64,000 nucleotides of DNA from Amycolatopsis japonica. GTDB taxonomy: Bacteria; Actinomycetota; Actinomycetes; Mycobacteriales; Pseudonocardiaceae. The stretch spans positions 6,076,001-6,140,000 of the forward strand of contig NZ_CP008953.1 of NCBI RefSeq assembly GCF_000732925.1, read 5' to 3'. A program made the translations under genes and the position numbers. A model generated the notes under the pieces. That model was not told where the DNA came from and ran no database searches. It saw only the letters and a list, made by a program, of their open reading frames with translations. Below, one piece after another: positions 8,977 to 17,196 of this stretch (positions within the stretch are counted from its first letter, which is position 1; the number at the start of each line of letters is the position of its first letter).

Positions 8977-10419
8977 GTCGGGCGAATCGACACCGACGAC
9001 CCGGTCGCCGCAGAAGACGCGCACCGACTCCGCCGGCCCATGCCCGCCGATGCCGGCCGGGCCCCAGAAGCTCTGAGCCGAGTCGTCACCGAGGTCGGCG
9101 ATCTTGGCGCCGTTGACACGCACCTCGCCGGACAGGATGCGGGAGCCGACGTCTATGGCGCGATCGGTGTCGGTGCCGAACACGTAGGCGTCGAGTCCTG
9201 AGGGGCTGGCATTGGCGATCCGTAGCGCCTGTTCGTCGGAGTCCACGGCGTGCAGGGAGACGACCGGGCCGAACAGCTCGGCCGTCGCCTGAGCCGGGTC
9301 CGCGCCGACCGCGATGGTCGGTGACAGGAAGTAGCCGCCGAGCTCGGGCAGCCGAGCGGGCCGGTGGATGGCCGCCCCGAGGTTCCGCAGCCCCTCGATC
9401 CTGTTTTGGAGCGTCTGGAAGTGCGGGGCGTTGGAGATCGGGCCGATCCGGACGTCCTCGTCGAGCGAGTGGCCGACGACGAGCTTGGAGATCCGCTCGG
9501 TCAACGCGTCGAGAAGAGGTGCGACCAGGCTTCGGTGGGCGAGGATCTTGCCCGGCCCCTCACACCACTGACCGTTGAGCTTGGTCATGCCGTCGAGGAT
9601 GCCGTCCGCGGTGACGTCGAGGTCGGCGTCGTCCAGTACGAGCACCGGGTTGTTGCCGCCGAGTTCCAGTTGCAGGACCTTGAAGTCCTCCGCGCCCGCT
9701 CGCGCGATGGCGCGCCCGGCGGCGGGTCCGCCGGTGAACGAGACGATCTTGACGCGCGGGTCGGCGGTCAGCCTGGCGCCGACGTCGCCCGCGCCGTGCA
9801 CCAGTTGCAGGGCGCCGCTGGGCAGTCCCGCTTCGAGGAAGCACTCGACGATGATCTGCGCGCTGCCGGGCGCGTGTTCCGAGGGCTTGAGGATGACGGG
9901 ACAGCCCGCGGCTATCGCGCTGGCGATCTTGGCCGCGGGGATGAAACTCGGGCCGTTCCACGGGGTGAGGATCGCGGCGGGTCCCCATGGCACTTTGTAG
10001 AGGCGGACGTCCCTGCCACCGGCCGCCAGCGCGGTGACGCGCGGGATGGTCACCAGGTCCGCCGCCGCCGCCCGGATCCGCGCGGGCAGGAAGGCCGCGA
10101 CCTTGCGCGTGACGCCGATGGGCGTACCGCTGGTCAGTGAGTCCGTGCGCGCGATGTCCTCGACACGGCTCTCGACGATGTTGGCGACGCGCTCGAACAT
10201 GTCAGCGCGTTCACGCCGGGCGTCCTCGTCCCAGCGACCGACGTCGTACACGCGCTCCGCGTGCCGAAGCGCGCGCTCGACGTCGTCGGGTGCCGTCGTG
10301 ACAGTGCGGTGGATGGGCTCGCGCGTATTGGGGTCGAGGTTCCACGCGTCGGGGACGGTCTGGCATTCGCTCCAGTCGTCGGCGATGTAGTTCACCGGCC
10401 GGGGAATCTCGTTGCTCAT
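8965..10419 (-). CDS. Aldehyde dehydrogenase (NAD(P)+-dependent)
   Basis: 484-residue ALDH-superfamily enzyme, normal length. The glutamate motif LELGGNNP lies near residue 252 and the nucleophile is Cys286 in NGQWCEG. The ATG at 10419 is chosen because AAGGAA sits at good spacing before it; a GTG two codons upstream lies too close to that site. It is the last gene of the six-gene minus-strand operon, 20 bases after the alcohol dehydrogenase stop. Together they would turn a primary alcohol into a carboxylate, or this enzyme would oxidise the aldehyde made by the PuuB-like or flavin amine oxidase. The aldehyde itself is unknown. Confidence 0.9.
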   Translation of the reverse strand: MSNEIPRPVNYIADDWSECQTVPDAWNLDPNTREPIHRTVTTAPDDVERALRHAERVYDVGRWDEDARRERADMFERVANIVESRVEDIARTDSLTSGTPIGVTRKVAAFLPARIRAAAADLVTIPRVTALAAGGRDVRLYKVPWGPAAILTPWNGPSFIPAAKIASAIAAGCPVILKPSEHAPGSAQIIVECFLEAGLPSGALQLVHGAGDVGARLTADPRVKIVSFTGGPAAGRAIARAGAEDFKVLQLELGGNNPVLVLDDADLDVTADGILDGMTKLNGQWCEGPGKILAHRSLVAPLLDALTERISKLVVGHSLDEDVRIGPISNAPHFQTLQNRIEGLRNLGAAIHRPARLPELGGYFLSPTIAVGADPAQATAELFGPVVSLHAVDSDEQALRIANASPSGLDAYVFGTDTDRAIDVGSRILSGEVRVNGAKIADLGDDSAQSFWGPAGIGGHGPAESVRVFCGDRVVGVDSPDLPL

Positions 10420-10439
10420 CTTCACGTTTCCTTCGCTGG

Positions 10440-11537
10440 TCAGGACTGGAGATCGACGACGATGCGGGTCACGTCACCGGATTTCATCGCCTCGAAGCCC
10501 TCGTTGATCTCGCCGAAGGGGATGACGCGCGTGACCATCTCGTCGAGCAGCAGGCGTCCCTGCTGGTACAGGCGGGCGAGTTGCAGGATGTCCTGCCGCG
10601 CCTGCCCTGAGCCCATGTAGGAGCCGATGAGCCGCTTCTCCTCGAAGAAGAAGTCCGACGCCGGGACGCAGAGCTCGGTGCCTCCGGGCGCGATCCCGAC
10701 CAGGCACGCGGTCCCCGTCGGGCGCACGAGGGCCAGGGCCGTCGCGGCGGTGCGGGCCGAGCCGACCGCCTCGAAGGCGTAGTCCACTCCGTCCCCGAGC
10801 AGGCGGTGGAGTTCCGCGACCGGGTCGCCGTCCCCGCCGTTGACGACATGGGTGGCGCCGTAGCCGCGTGCGGCCTTGAGGCGCGCGTCGTCCAGGTCGA
10901 TCGCGACGATGGCCGAGGCGCCGGCGAGCCGGGCGCCTTGGATGATGGCCGATCCGACGCCGCCGCAGCCGACGACCGCGACCGTGCTGCCCGGGCGCAC
11001 CTTGGCGCCGCGGAACACGGCGCCGACCCCGGTGATGACACAGCAGGCCAGGAGACAGCCGACGTGCAGCGGAACGTCGTCAGGAAGCTTCACCAGCGAG
11101 TTCTCACGCATGAGGACGTGCCGGGAGAACGCCCCGATGTCGCCCAGCCGCTCGATCGGCTCGCCCGCCGTGGTCTGGAACGCGGGCCGGGGGCGACGGC
11201 GGATCTCCTCCACCCGTCCACACTGGGTCGACCGTCCCGCCTCACAGTTGGCGCAGCGGCCGCAGGACGGCGTCAGCGCGCCGACCACGCGGTCCCCGGG
11301 ACGCAGCCCGGACACCTGCGCACCGACCGCCTCGACCACACCCGCCACCTCGTGGCCGACCACGACCGGCAGGCCGGTCGGCACCGTTCCGGTCATGTAG
11401 TGCAGATCGCTGTGGCACAGCCCCACGTTCGTGACCGCGACCCGCACCTCGTGCGGCTCCGGGTCGTCCACCCGGATGACGGTCAGTTCGAGCGGTTCGC
11501 CGACGGCGGTCAGCACCGCGGCCTGGGTGTCGATCAT
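10440..11537 (-). CDS. Zinc-dependent alcohol dehydrogenase (MDR family)
   Basis: 365-residue medium-chain dehydrogenase. Zinc-ligand motifs are visible: the GLCHSDLH and GHEVAGVV catalytic segments and the four-cysteine lobe CGRCANCEAGRSTQC. The Rossmann motif VVGCGGVGSA is in the second half. It resembles the class-III-like or NDMA-dependent group (HVGCLLACCVITGVGAVF). Its ATG overlaps the ligase-fusion stop in an ATGA, so translation is probably coupled. In the pathway it would oxidise a hydroxyl group, for example the hydroxy acid or alcohol released by the esterase after Baeyer-Villiger oxidation; this role is inferred. Confidence 0.9.
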   Translation of the reverse strand: MIDTQAAVLTAVGEPLELTVIRVDDPEPHEVRVAVTNVGLCHSDLHYMTGTVPTGLPVVVGHEVAGVVEAVGAQVSGLRPGDRVVGALTPSCGRCANCEAGRSTQCGRVEEIRRRPRPAFQTTAGEPIERLGDIGAFSRHVLMRENSLVKLPDDVPLHVGCLLACCVITGVGAVFRGAKVRPGSTVAVVGCGGVGSAIIQGARLAGASAIVAIDLDDARLKAARGYGATHVVNGGDGDPVAELHRLLGDGVDYAFEAVGSARTAATALALVRPTGTACLVGIAPGGTELCVPASDFFFEEKRLIGSYMGSGQARQDILQLARLYQQGRLLLDEMVTRVIPFGEINEGFEAMKSGDVTRIVVDLQS

Positions 11538-13864
11538 GTCGACGCCTCCTCTTTGGATGCTCTGTCAGTGGACAAAAAGCCCTCGATGCCCGCGGTCAGA
11601 AGCCCGCTCTCCCACGCCTGGGCCGCGGCGAGGTCTTCCCGGGCGAAAGCCGCTTCGACGTCCTCTGCCCGCGGACGCAGGAGCGCGAGATGAAGGGCCG
11701 TCGTGTTCCCCTCTGGCGTCCACTCGATGACGATGTCGACGGCGCGGCCGATCAGGGCGCCGGGCTCGACGATCTCGTCGAGAAGGCCGATCCGTAAGGC
11801 TTCGTCGGCCGGGACACGAGGGGATCCGAGCACCACGCGCATCGCGTGGTTCCCGACGAGCCGCCTCAACAGCACACTGGACGCGTTCGAAATCGTGATG
11901 CCCCGGCCGTTTTCCGGTTGGAAGTACTCCGTCGCCGGGGTTCCGATGCGGGCGTCGCAGCACAACGTCAGCTCCGAGGCTCCCCCGACCGCGAGCCCGT
12001 TGACGGCCGCGACCACGGGCACCCGCGTCTCCAGGATCGCGCGGGTGATGTCGTGGAAACTCGCGAACGCTTCCCGCATCTCGGCGCCCGAGGACGGCGT
12101 GCTCTGGAGATCCATTCCCGCGGAGAAGGCTCGCCCCTCGCCGGTGAGCACGATCCCGCGCACACGCTCACCGGTGCCCAATTCGCGGATGACGGCCGCC
12201 AGCCGCAGCCGGGTGGCGACATCCAGGGCGTTGAGCTTCTCGGGGCGCCGGAGTGTCAGCACCGCCACGTCCCGGACGAGGTCGACGCTGACGAATCCCC
12301 GTCGTGTGCCGAGGTCGTAGGTCACGCCGGGATCGGCCGCGGCACGGGCCTTCAGCGCCGGTTTGGAAACGCGTTCGGACGGAGTGCGGGGGAATTCGGC
12401 GACGAACTCGATGTAGCGCGGCACCTTGAAACGCGCGAGTTCCTTGCCCGCCCGCTCGACGATCCGCTCGGCCGTCGCACGACAGGAAGGCACTCCGGCC
12501 GCCAGCTGGACAAAAGCCTTGACCTCCTCACCGAGGGTCTCGTCGGGTTCGGCGACGACGGCGGCCGAGACCACCAGGTCGTCCCGCTCCAGGGCGGCTT
12601 CGACCTCGACGCTCGCGACGTTCTCGCCGCCGCGCCGGACCATGTCCTTGATCCGGCCGACCAGCCGGATTCCGTCGTCCGAGTGGCGGATGACGACGTC
12701 GCCAGTGTGGAGCCAGCCGTCCCGCAACACCCTGGCGGTGTCCTCCGGACGATTCCAGTAGCCGTTCATCATCGGCGTGCCCGCGATGACCAGCTCCCCA
12801 GCCTCGCCGTCAGGCACCTCGGCGCCATCGGGATCGACGACGCGGACCTGTTTCGTCGGCACCGGACGCCCCAGGCTCCCGCTTCCCACCGCGCCGGCGT
12901 CGGCGAAGGGGCTGAACAGGTCGATCCCGGACTCGGTCATCCCGTAGATCTCGCGCCACGGCGCTCCCCAGCGCTCCTCCAGCCGGGCGTGAAGTCCGAC
13001 CGGGATTCCCGAGCAGAACACGAGACGGAGGTCGTTGTCGCGGTCTTCGGGGGTGGGCGGCTGTTTGAACAGCAGCGTCGGCATGGACCCGAGGACGTAG
13101 AAGAAGGTCGCGCGGTGCCTCCGGACGTCCGCCATGAAGGTCGACGCGGAGAACCGGGGCAGTACGACCAGCGGGGCGCCGACCGTGAGGGCCAGCGCGG
13201 TGTTCCACTGGGGATCCATGTAGGAAAACGGTTGCGCTGTAAGAAGAACGTCTTCGGGTCCGAGCCCGGTCGCCGACGCGCAGATCCAGCCCAGCCGCAC
13301 CCAGTAGTCGTGGGTGAGCATGCACGCCTTGGGGAAACCGGTCGTGCCGGACGTGTACTGCAGGTTCGCCAGTGCCCCGCCGTCGATCGGCACCGCCGGA
13401 GGTGTCGCCGGAAACGGCTCCGCCCCGTCGTCGGCGACATCCACGACGCGGATGTCCTCACCGGCGACGACACTCGCGATCAGATCCGAGCGGTCGGCGT
13501 CGGTGAACACGACACGCGCACCGGAGTCCCGCAGCACGAAGGCGAGGTCGGCGCGCTGGTAGGAACTGTTGATCGGTACTGCGATCGCGCCTGCCTTCAG
13601 CGCGGCGAGCCACACCACGGGCCAGTGCACGACGTTCGGGAGCATGATCGCGACCCGGTCGCCCGGCTGGACACCGTCGACCTCGATCAGCCGGTGCGCC
13701 AGCCTGGAGGTCCAGTCGTCGATCTCGGCGAAGCTCCAGGACCACTCGCCGAACCGCAGGAACTCCCGTTCCGGGGAGTCCCGCGCCCGATGCGCCAGCA
13801 ACTCGGTCACCGTCGGGACGGCGGGATCGTCGCCCGCCTGTCCGGCCGTCACTTTCGCGGTCAT
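11534..13864 (-). CDS. Acyl-CoA ligase fused to enoyl-CoA hydratase
   Basis: 776 residues in one uninterrupted frame with two domains. Residues about 1-520 are an ANL acyl-CoA synthetase: P-loop YTSGTTGFPK from residue 170, YGMTESG, GWLHTGD and RGGENV. Residues about 522-776 are a crotonase domain (RPEKLNALD, GRAFSAGMDL, AAVNGLAVGGASELTL). The position that normally holds the catalytic lysine near the ligase end reads TPSERVSK rather than a GK motif, so the adenylation lysine may be shifted or replaced. The ATG at 13864 overlaps the upstream stop (ATGA). The fusion would activate a carboxylate to its CoA ester and hydrate, isomerise or otherwise process it. Ligases and hydratases are usually separate proteins. 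Confidence 0.9.
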   Translation of the reverse strand: MTAKVTAGQAGDDPAVPTVTELLAHRARDSPEREFLRFGEWSWSFAEIDDWTSRLAHRLIEVDGVQPGDRVAIMLPNVVHWPVVWLAALKAGAIAVPINSSYQRADLAFVLRDSGARVVFTDADRSDLIASVVAGEDIRVVDVADDGAEPFPATPPAVPIDGGALANLQYTSGTTGFPKACMLTHDYWVRLGWICASATGLGPEDVLLTAQPFSYMDPQWNTALALTVGAPLVVLPRFSASTFMADVRRHRATFFYVLGSMPTLLFKQPPTPEDRDNDLRLVFCSGIPVGLHARLEERWGAPWREIYGMTESGIDLFSPFADAGAVGSGSLGRPVPTKQVRVVDPDGAEVPDGEAGELVIAGTPMMNGYWNRPEDTARVLRDGWLHTGDVVIRHSDDGIRLVGRIKDMVRRGGENVASVEVEAALERDDLVVSAAVVAEPDETLGEEVKAFVQLAAGVPSCRATAERIVERAGKELARFKVPRYIEFVAEFPRTPSERVSKPALKARAAADPGVTYDLGTRRGFVSVDLVRDVAVLTLRRPEKLNALDVATRLRLAAVIRELGTGERVRGIVLTGEGRAFSAGMDLQSTPSSGAEMREAFASFHDITRAILETRVPVVAAVNGLAVGGASELTLCCDARIGTPATEYFQPENGRGITISNASSVLLRRLVGNHAMRVVLGSPRVPADEALRIGLLDEIVEPGALIGRAVDIVIEWTPEGNTTALHLALLRPRAEDVEAAFAREDLAAAQAWESGLLTAGIEGFLSTDRASKEEAST

Positions 13865-14622
13865 GGCAAGCTCCTCTGCCTCTTCGCCGCGGCCTGCACG
13901 ATCCACGTCATCGCCGGGTCCTCACTCTTCATCCACTCCGGATGCCACTGGACTCCGAGCACCGGGGCACCGGGCAGCTCGACCGACTCGATCACGCCGT
14001 CACTCGTCCGCCCGGTCACGACCAGCCCGGTGCCGCAGCGGTCGACGGCCTGGTGGTGCCAGGAGTTGGTCATCGCGTGCTCGCCGAACAGGCCGGCGGC
14101 GATCGAGCCTTTTTCAAAGGACACAAGGTGATCAGCGGTGCCGTCGGTGGGCGCAGCCTCCGCCGACAGATGACTCACCCGCCCCCGTGGGAGATCGGGG
14201 ACGAGTGTCCCGCCGAGGGCGACGTTGAGCACCTGCATGCCGCGGCACACGCCCAGCACGGGAATCCCCCGCCCCAGAGCGGCCCGGGCGAGCTCGATCT
14301 CATACTCGTCACGCACCTCGTCGTGGGCCATCGGGTCCAGTCTCGGATCGACGTCACGGACCACTCCCGGGTCGCCACCCCAGAACGCCGGGTGGACGTC
14401 CTGCCCGCCGGTGATCACGACCCCGGACAGCCGCTGACAGATCGCCGTCACGTCGGTGTCGTAGGACAGGTGCACCGGAAGCCCGCCGGCTTCCGCGATC
14501 CGGCTCGCGAAGTCCGACATGTAGCTGTCGAGACAACGGTCGCCGTACCGTTCGTCGGCTCCCTTGATCAGCTCCAGCCGGAACCGCCTGCCGGTGATGC
14601 CGATCAGCGGACGCGCGCTCAC
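13861..14622 (-). CDS. Gamma-glutamyl-gamma-aminobutyrate hydrolase-like amidase (peptidase C26, PuuD-like)
   Basis: 253-residue class I glutamine-amidotransferase-fold hydrolase. The nucleophile elbow VLGVCRGMQ puts Cys at about residue 126, and the His-Glu pair is in VQWHPEW near residue 226; TGGQDVHP is the family's N-terminal signature. PuuD-type enzymes remove the glutamate cap from gamma-glutamylated amino acids. The GTG at 14622 overlaps the stop of the synthetase gene (GTGA), which fixes the start despite an open frame upstream. Its stop overlaps the start of the ligase fusion. Placed directly behind a glutamine-synthetase-like gene, it is good evidence for a gamma-glutamylation route. 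Confidence 0.9.
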   Translation of the reverse strand: MSARPLIGITGRRFRLELIKGADERYGDRCLDSYMSDFASRIAEAGGLPVHLSYDTDVTAICQRLSGVVITGGQDVHPAFWGGDPGVVRDVDPRLDPMAHDEVRDEYEIELARAALGRGIPVLGVCRGMQVLNVALGGTLVPDLPRGRVSHLSAEAAPTDGTADHLVSFEKGSIAAGLFGEHAMTNSWHHQAVDRCGTGLVVTGRTSDGVIESVELPGAPVLGVQWHPEWMKSEDPAMTWIVQAAAKRQRSLP

Positions 14623-15944
14623 GGGAACTCGAAGTAGCGGGTGGACTCCCACTGGGAGAGTTCGGCGAACGGATCGCCGCCTTTGGTGTGGAACTCCATC
14701 CACTCCCATCGTCGCGACGCGACCCAGAAGTCCACGAACTCGTCACCGAGGTACTCGCGCAGCAGGGGATCGGCGTCCAGGGCGGCACCCGCCTTCGACA
14801 TCGTGTCGGGAATCCGGGGCACGCCCTCGGGCAAGCACCAGGCCATGTCCGTGACCTGCTCCGGCGGCTCGATCTCCCGCTCGATGCCTGCCAGCACTCC
14901 GGCAAGCACCCCCGCCAACGCGAGGTACGGGTTGACGTCGGCACCGGGAAGCCGGTACTCGAGGCGCGAGTACTTGGAGTGGCCGGTGATGGCGCGCACC
15001 GCGGCCGTCTTGTTGTTGACGCCCCAGCTCACGGTGGTGGGCGGTCCGGTGAAGTCCACCAGCCGCCGATAGGAGGTGATCTGCGGCAACGCGAGCGAGG
15101 TGTTGCCCTCCATCGTGGCCAGCAGTCCCCCGACCGCGTGCCGCATCAGCGGGGACGGGCCGTCTTCGGCGAAGAACCGGTTCACTCCGTCGCTCTGGAG
15201 CGAAAGGTTGATGTGGGCGCCCTGTCCGTAGCCCGCCGTCGGCTTGGCCATGAAGGTCACCGTGTGGCCCTGGTCGAAGGCAACCTCGCGCATCACCTGC
15301 CGCGTACGCGCCCAGGAATCGGCCAGCGTGATCGGATCCGCGGGCGCCAGGTTCAGTTCCGTCTGGCCGGCGGCGGCCTCGTCGGTCCACGCCTCCCAGA
15401 CGATGCCGACCCGATCGAGGCGATCGACGACCGCTTCCATGTAGTCGACCCAGTCCTTGGACCTCGCCAAGTGGTACGTGGCTCCCGCGCCGCCGCCCAA
15501 CGGCGTCAGCTCCCGGTACCCGCGTTTTCGCGCCTCCTGAACGGACTCCTCGAAAAGCGTCGCTTCGATCTCCACGGCGATCGTCGCGGTGTACCCGAGA
15601 ACCGCCAGCCGGGCCACCAGCTTCCGCACGAGGTTCCGCGGGCAGATCGGCACAGGTGTGCCGTCCTTCAGCCAGTAGTCGCCGATGACCGCATCCAGCC
15701 CCGGTTTCCACGCGACGAGGGTCGACAGGTCGGGGACCATCTGGATGTCGTAGAGATTGCCGCGCCAGTCCGGAAAAGCGTCACCGAGGACGATCTCGTT
15801 GCCCAGATCGATCGCGAACAGGATGTCGGCGAAGGCGAAGCCGGATTCTTTGCCCGAGGCGAACTTCGTCATCGACACGTTCTTGCCGAGAAAGCTTCCG
15901 TCGTGATTCGTCGCCTCGAGGCGAACAGCGCGTGGATCAGACAT
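14619..15944 (-). CDS. Glutamine-synthetase-like gamma-glutamylamide ligase (PuuA/GlnA3-like)
   Basis: 441-residue glutamine-synthetase-fold enzyme. It shows the ATP and metal region VEIEATLFEE, the central AGQTELNLAPADP strand, the KPTAGYGQGAHINLSLQ catalytic segment and the YSRLEYRLPGADVNPYLALA C-terminal segment. These are features of the family, but the sequence is diverged from GlnA, as in polyamine- or amine-specific gamma-glutamyl ligases. It would ligate glutamate to an amine using ATP. The ATG has GGAGGG upstream and overlaps the end of the SCP2-like gene by 8 bases. The paired hydrolase and PuuB-like oxidase suggest amine catabolism rather than nitrogen assimilation. Confidence 0.88.
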   Translation of the reverse strand: MSDPRAVRLEATNHDGSFLGKNVSMTKFASGKESGFAFADILFAIDLGNEIVLGDAFPDWRGNLYDIQMVPDLSTLVAWKPGLDAVIGDYWLKDGTPVPICPRNLVRKLVARLAVLGYTATIAVEIEATLFEESVQEARKRGYRELTPLGGGAGATYHLARSKDWVDYMEAVVDRLDRVGIVWEAWTDEAAAGQTELNLAPADPITLADSWARTRQVMREVAFDQGHTVTFMAKPTAGYGQGAHINLSLQSDGVNRFFAEDGPSPLMRHAVGGLLATMEGNTSLALPQITSYRRLVDFTGPPTTVSWGVNNKTAAVRAITGHSKYSRLEYRLPGADVNPYLALAGVLAGVLAGIEREIEPPEQVTDMAWCLPEGVPRIPDTMSKAGAALDADPLLREYLGDEFVDFWVASRRWEWMEFHTKGGDPFAELSQWESTRYFEFP

Positions 15945-16596
15945 CGAAACGAACCCTCCAGGAAGCGGCCGTCATGACCGACATCTGCGACAACGTGCCC
16001 TTGACCCGCAGACCGGCTCCCAAGGACGCGACAAAATCGTCCGCGCCGCTGAAGACACCGGCGAGAACGTCGGGCGGTCCCGCCATCAGGTACTCGGTCG
16101 CCCCGTCGCCGAAGCGGTGCCGTTCCGGACCGCCGGGACCGTCGGCATCGACGATCAGAACCTCGGGAATTCCCGGTATTCCCCTTGTCACCGCCCAGAA
16201 ATTCCGGGCGGCCTCGCGCCAGTGCGGTAGCGGCGGCGTCAACGCGCGCAAGATGCCGGTGGCCAGGACGACATCACCGGCGGGCTCCCGCGCGGAAGCG
16301 AAGCGCGCCCGCAGGTCGACCACGACCGTCGCGTCCGGCTCGGCCACGACTCCACCGGTCACCGTGATCGTCTTGCGGCCGAAGGAAATCGTCGCGGCCT
16401 GCGGTGTGTCGTGGGAGCGGATCGCCACGGTACCGGCGGATCGGCCAAGGACCTCCGGCGCGTAACCGATCCGCGCCGAGTCACGCAAGGTGCGTCCGAT
16501 CAGCCGGACGACCGGACTCGCGTCGTCTTCGATCGTGATGGAGAAAGTCGAGCCCTCCCTCACGGGCGCCTCGGGGAACGTCATGATCTCGGCCAT
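15937..16596 (-). CDS. Hypothetical protein with SCP2-like C-terminal half
   Basis: 220 residues, no signal peptide or membrane segment. The C-terminal third (EYLMAGPPDVLAGVFSGADD, then GLRVKGTLSQM) has the pattern of SCP2 sterol-carrier domains, which bind lipids or acyl-CoAs; the N-terminal half is unrecognised. The ATG at 16596 has GAAAGGG upstream and is preferred over an in-frame start 12 codons earlier. It is the first gene of the amine-catabolic operon and overlaps the synthetase gene by 8 bases. A carrier or binding role for a hydrophobic intermediate is a guess from the domain pattern. Confidence 0.72.
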   Translation of the reverse strand: MAEIMTFPEAPVREGSTFSITIEDDASPVVRLIGRTLRDSARIGYAPEVLGRSAGTVAIRSHDTPQAATISFGRKTITVTGGVVAEPDATVVVDLRARFASAREPAGDVVLATGILRALTPPLPHWREAARNFWAVTRGIPGIPEVLIVDADGPGGPERHRFGDGATEYLMAGPPDVLAGVFSGADDFVASLGAGLRVKGTLSQMSVMTAASWRVRFDV

Positions 16597-16637
16597 CGCG
16601 GGCCCTTTCGATCTTGGCGAGTGTCGCGTCATAGTTA

Positions 16638-16774
16638 GTCAAATGACTCGATCAATTGACGAAGATAATGGGCGCCTGGTCGCGCGTTGTCAACAGCCCC
16701 TTTCGGGCGAGCACCTGAACCGCCCCTTGACGAGAGATGAAAGTTGTCTCACACTCGGCCAACTGACTTAATCG
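16638..16774. promoter_or_regulatory. Divergent promoter region with TetR-operator-like motifs
   Basis: The 204-base gap between the two divergent catabolic operons holds TCAATTGA (16652-16659) next to GTCAAATGAC (16638-16647), and TGACTTAATC at 16765-16774. The last 10-mer is identical to one in the promoter region beside the TetR gene at 8317-8326. The region is less GC-rich than the genes. Control by the same TetR protein is inferred from this shared motif. Confidence 0.45.
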
Positions 16775-16800
16775 GATGACCTACTCGGTCAGGAGCTCTC

Positions 16801-17196
16801 ATGAAAGTCATCCATCGGCGCTACGTCGCCTACTCCGAGGCCCACTACGCCGGCAACCTCGTCGACGGGGCGTTCGGCCTGGCGCTGTTCGGCGACGCCG
16901 GAACGCATCTCGCGATCGTCACGGACGGCCACGAGAGCCTCTTCGCGGGTTACTCGTCCGTGGAATTCCTGGCGCCGGTGCGTGGCGGCGACGTCATCGA
17001 GGTCGAGGCCCGGCTCGCGGCGAAAGGCAACCGGAGCCGGACGGTCGACTTCGAGCTGCGCGTCATCGCCAGGGCCATCGACCGCACGGGCCGAGCGGAG
17101 GTCCTCGCCGAGCCCATCATCGCCACCCGGGCTCGCGGGACCGGCGTCGTCCCTGCCCTCCCGCAGGACCAAAACCCAGAAGGAAGTGCAGCATGA
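16801..17196 (+). CDS. Hotdog-fold protein like 3-aminobutyryl-CoA ammonia-lyase (Kal)
   Basis: 131 residues, one hotdog domain. Residues 15-24 read HYAGNLVDGA, followed by LFGDAGTHL and then YSSVEFLAPVRGGDVIEVEA, the pattern I know from 3-aminobutyryl-CoA ammonia-lyase of lysine fermenters, which reversibly eliminates ammonia from a 3-aminoacyl-CoA to give a 2-enoyl-CoA. Other hotdog thioesterases lack this HYxGNLVDGA start. It leads the plus-strand operon, and its TGA overlaps the BVMO start (ATGA). Beside a CoA-ligase/hydratase fusion, a deaminating step on a CoA-bound beta-amino acid is plausible; activity is inferred. Confidence 0.8.
   Translation: MKVIHRRYVAYSEAHYAGNLVDGAFGLALFGDAGTHLAIVTDGHESLFAGYSSVEFLAPVRGGDVIEVEARLAAKGNRSRTVDFELRVIARAIDRTGRAEVLAEPIIATRARGTGVVPALPQDQNPEGSAA

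Noticed and set aside
11846..14131. 761-codon plus-strand frame over the ligase fusion
   Set aside because: Antisense shadow: the minus strand has both complete domains with known motifs.
16776..17192. Longer BVMO reading frame starting before the hotdog gene
   Set aside because: It runs over the Kal-like gene in another frame; the ATGA start at 17193 has a ribosome site and begins before the FAD motif.
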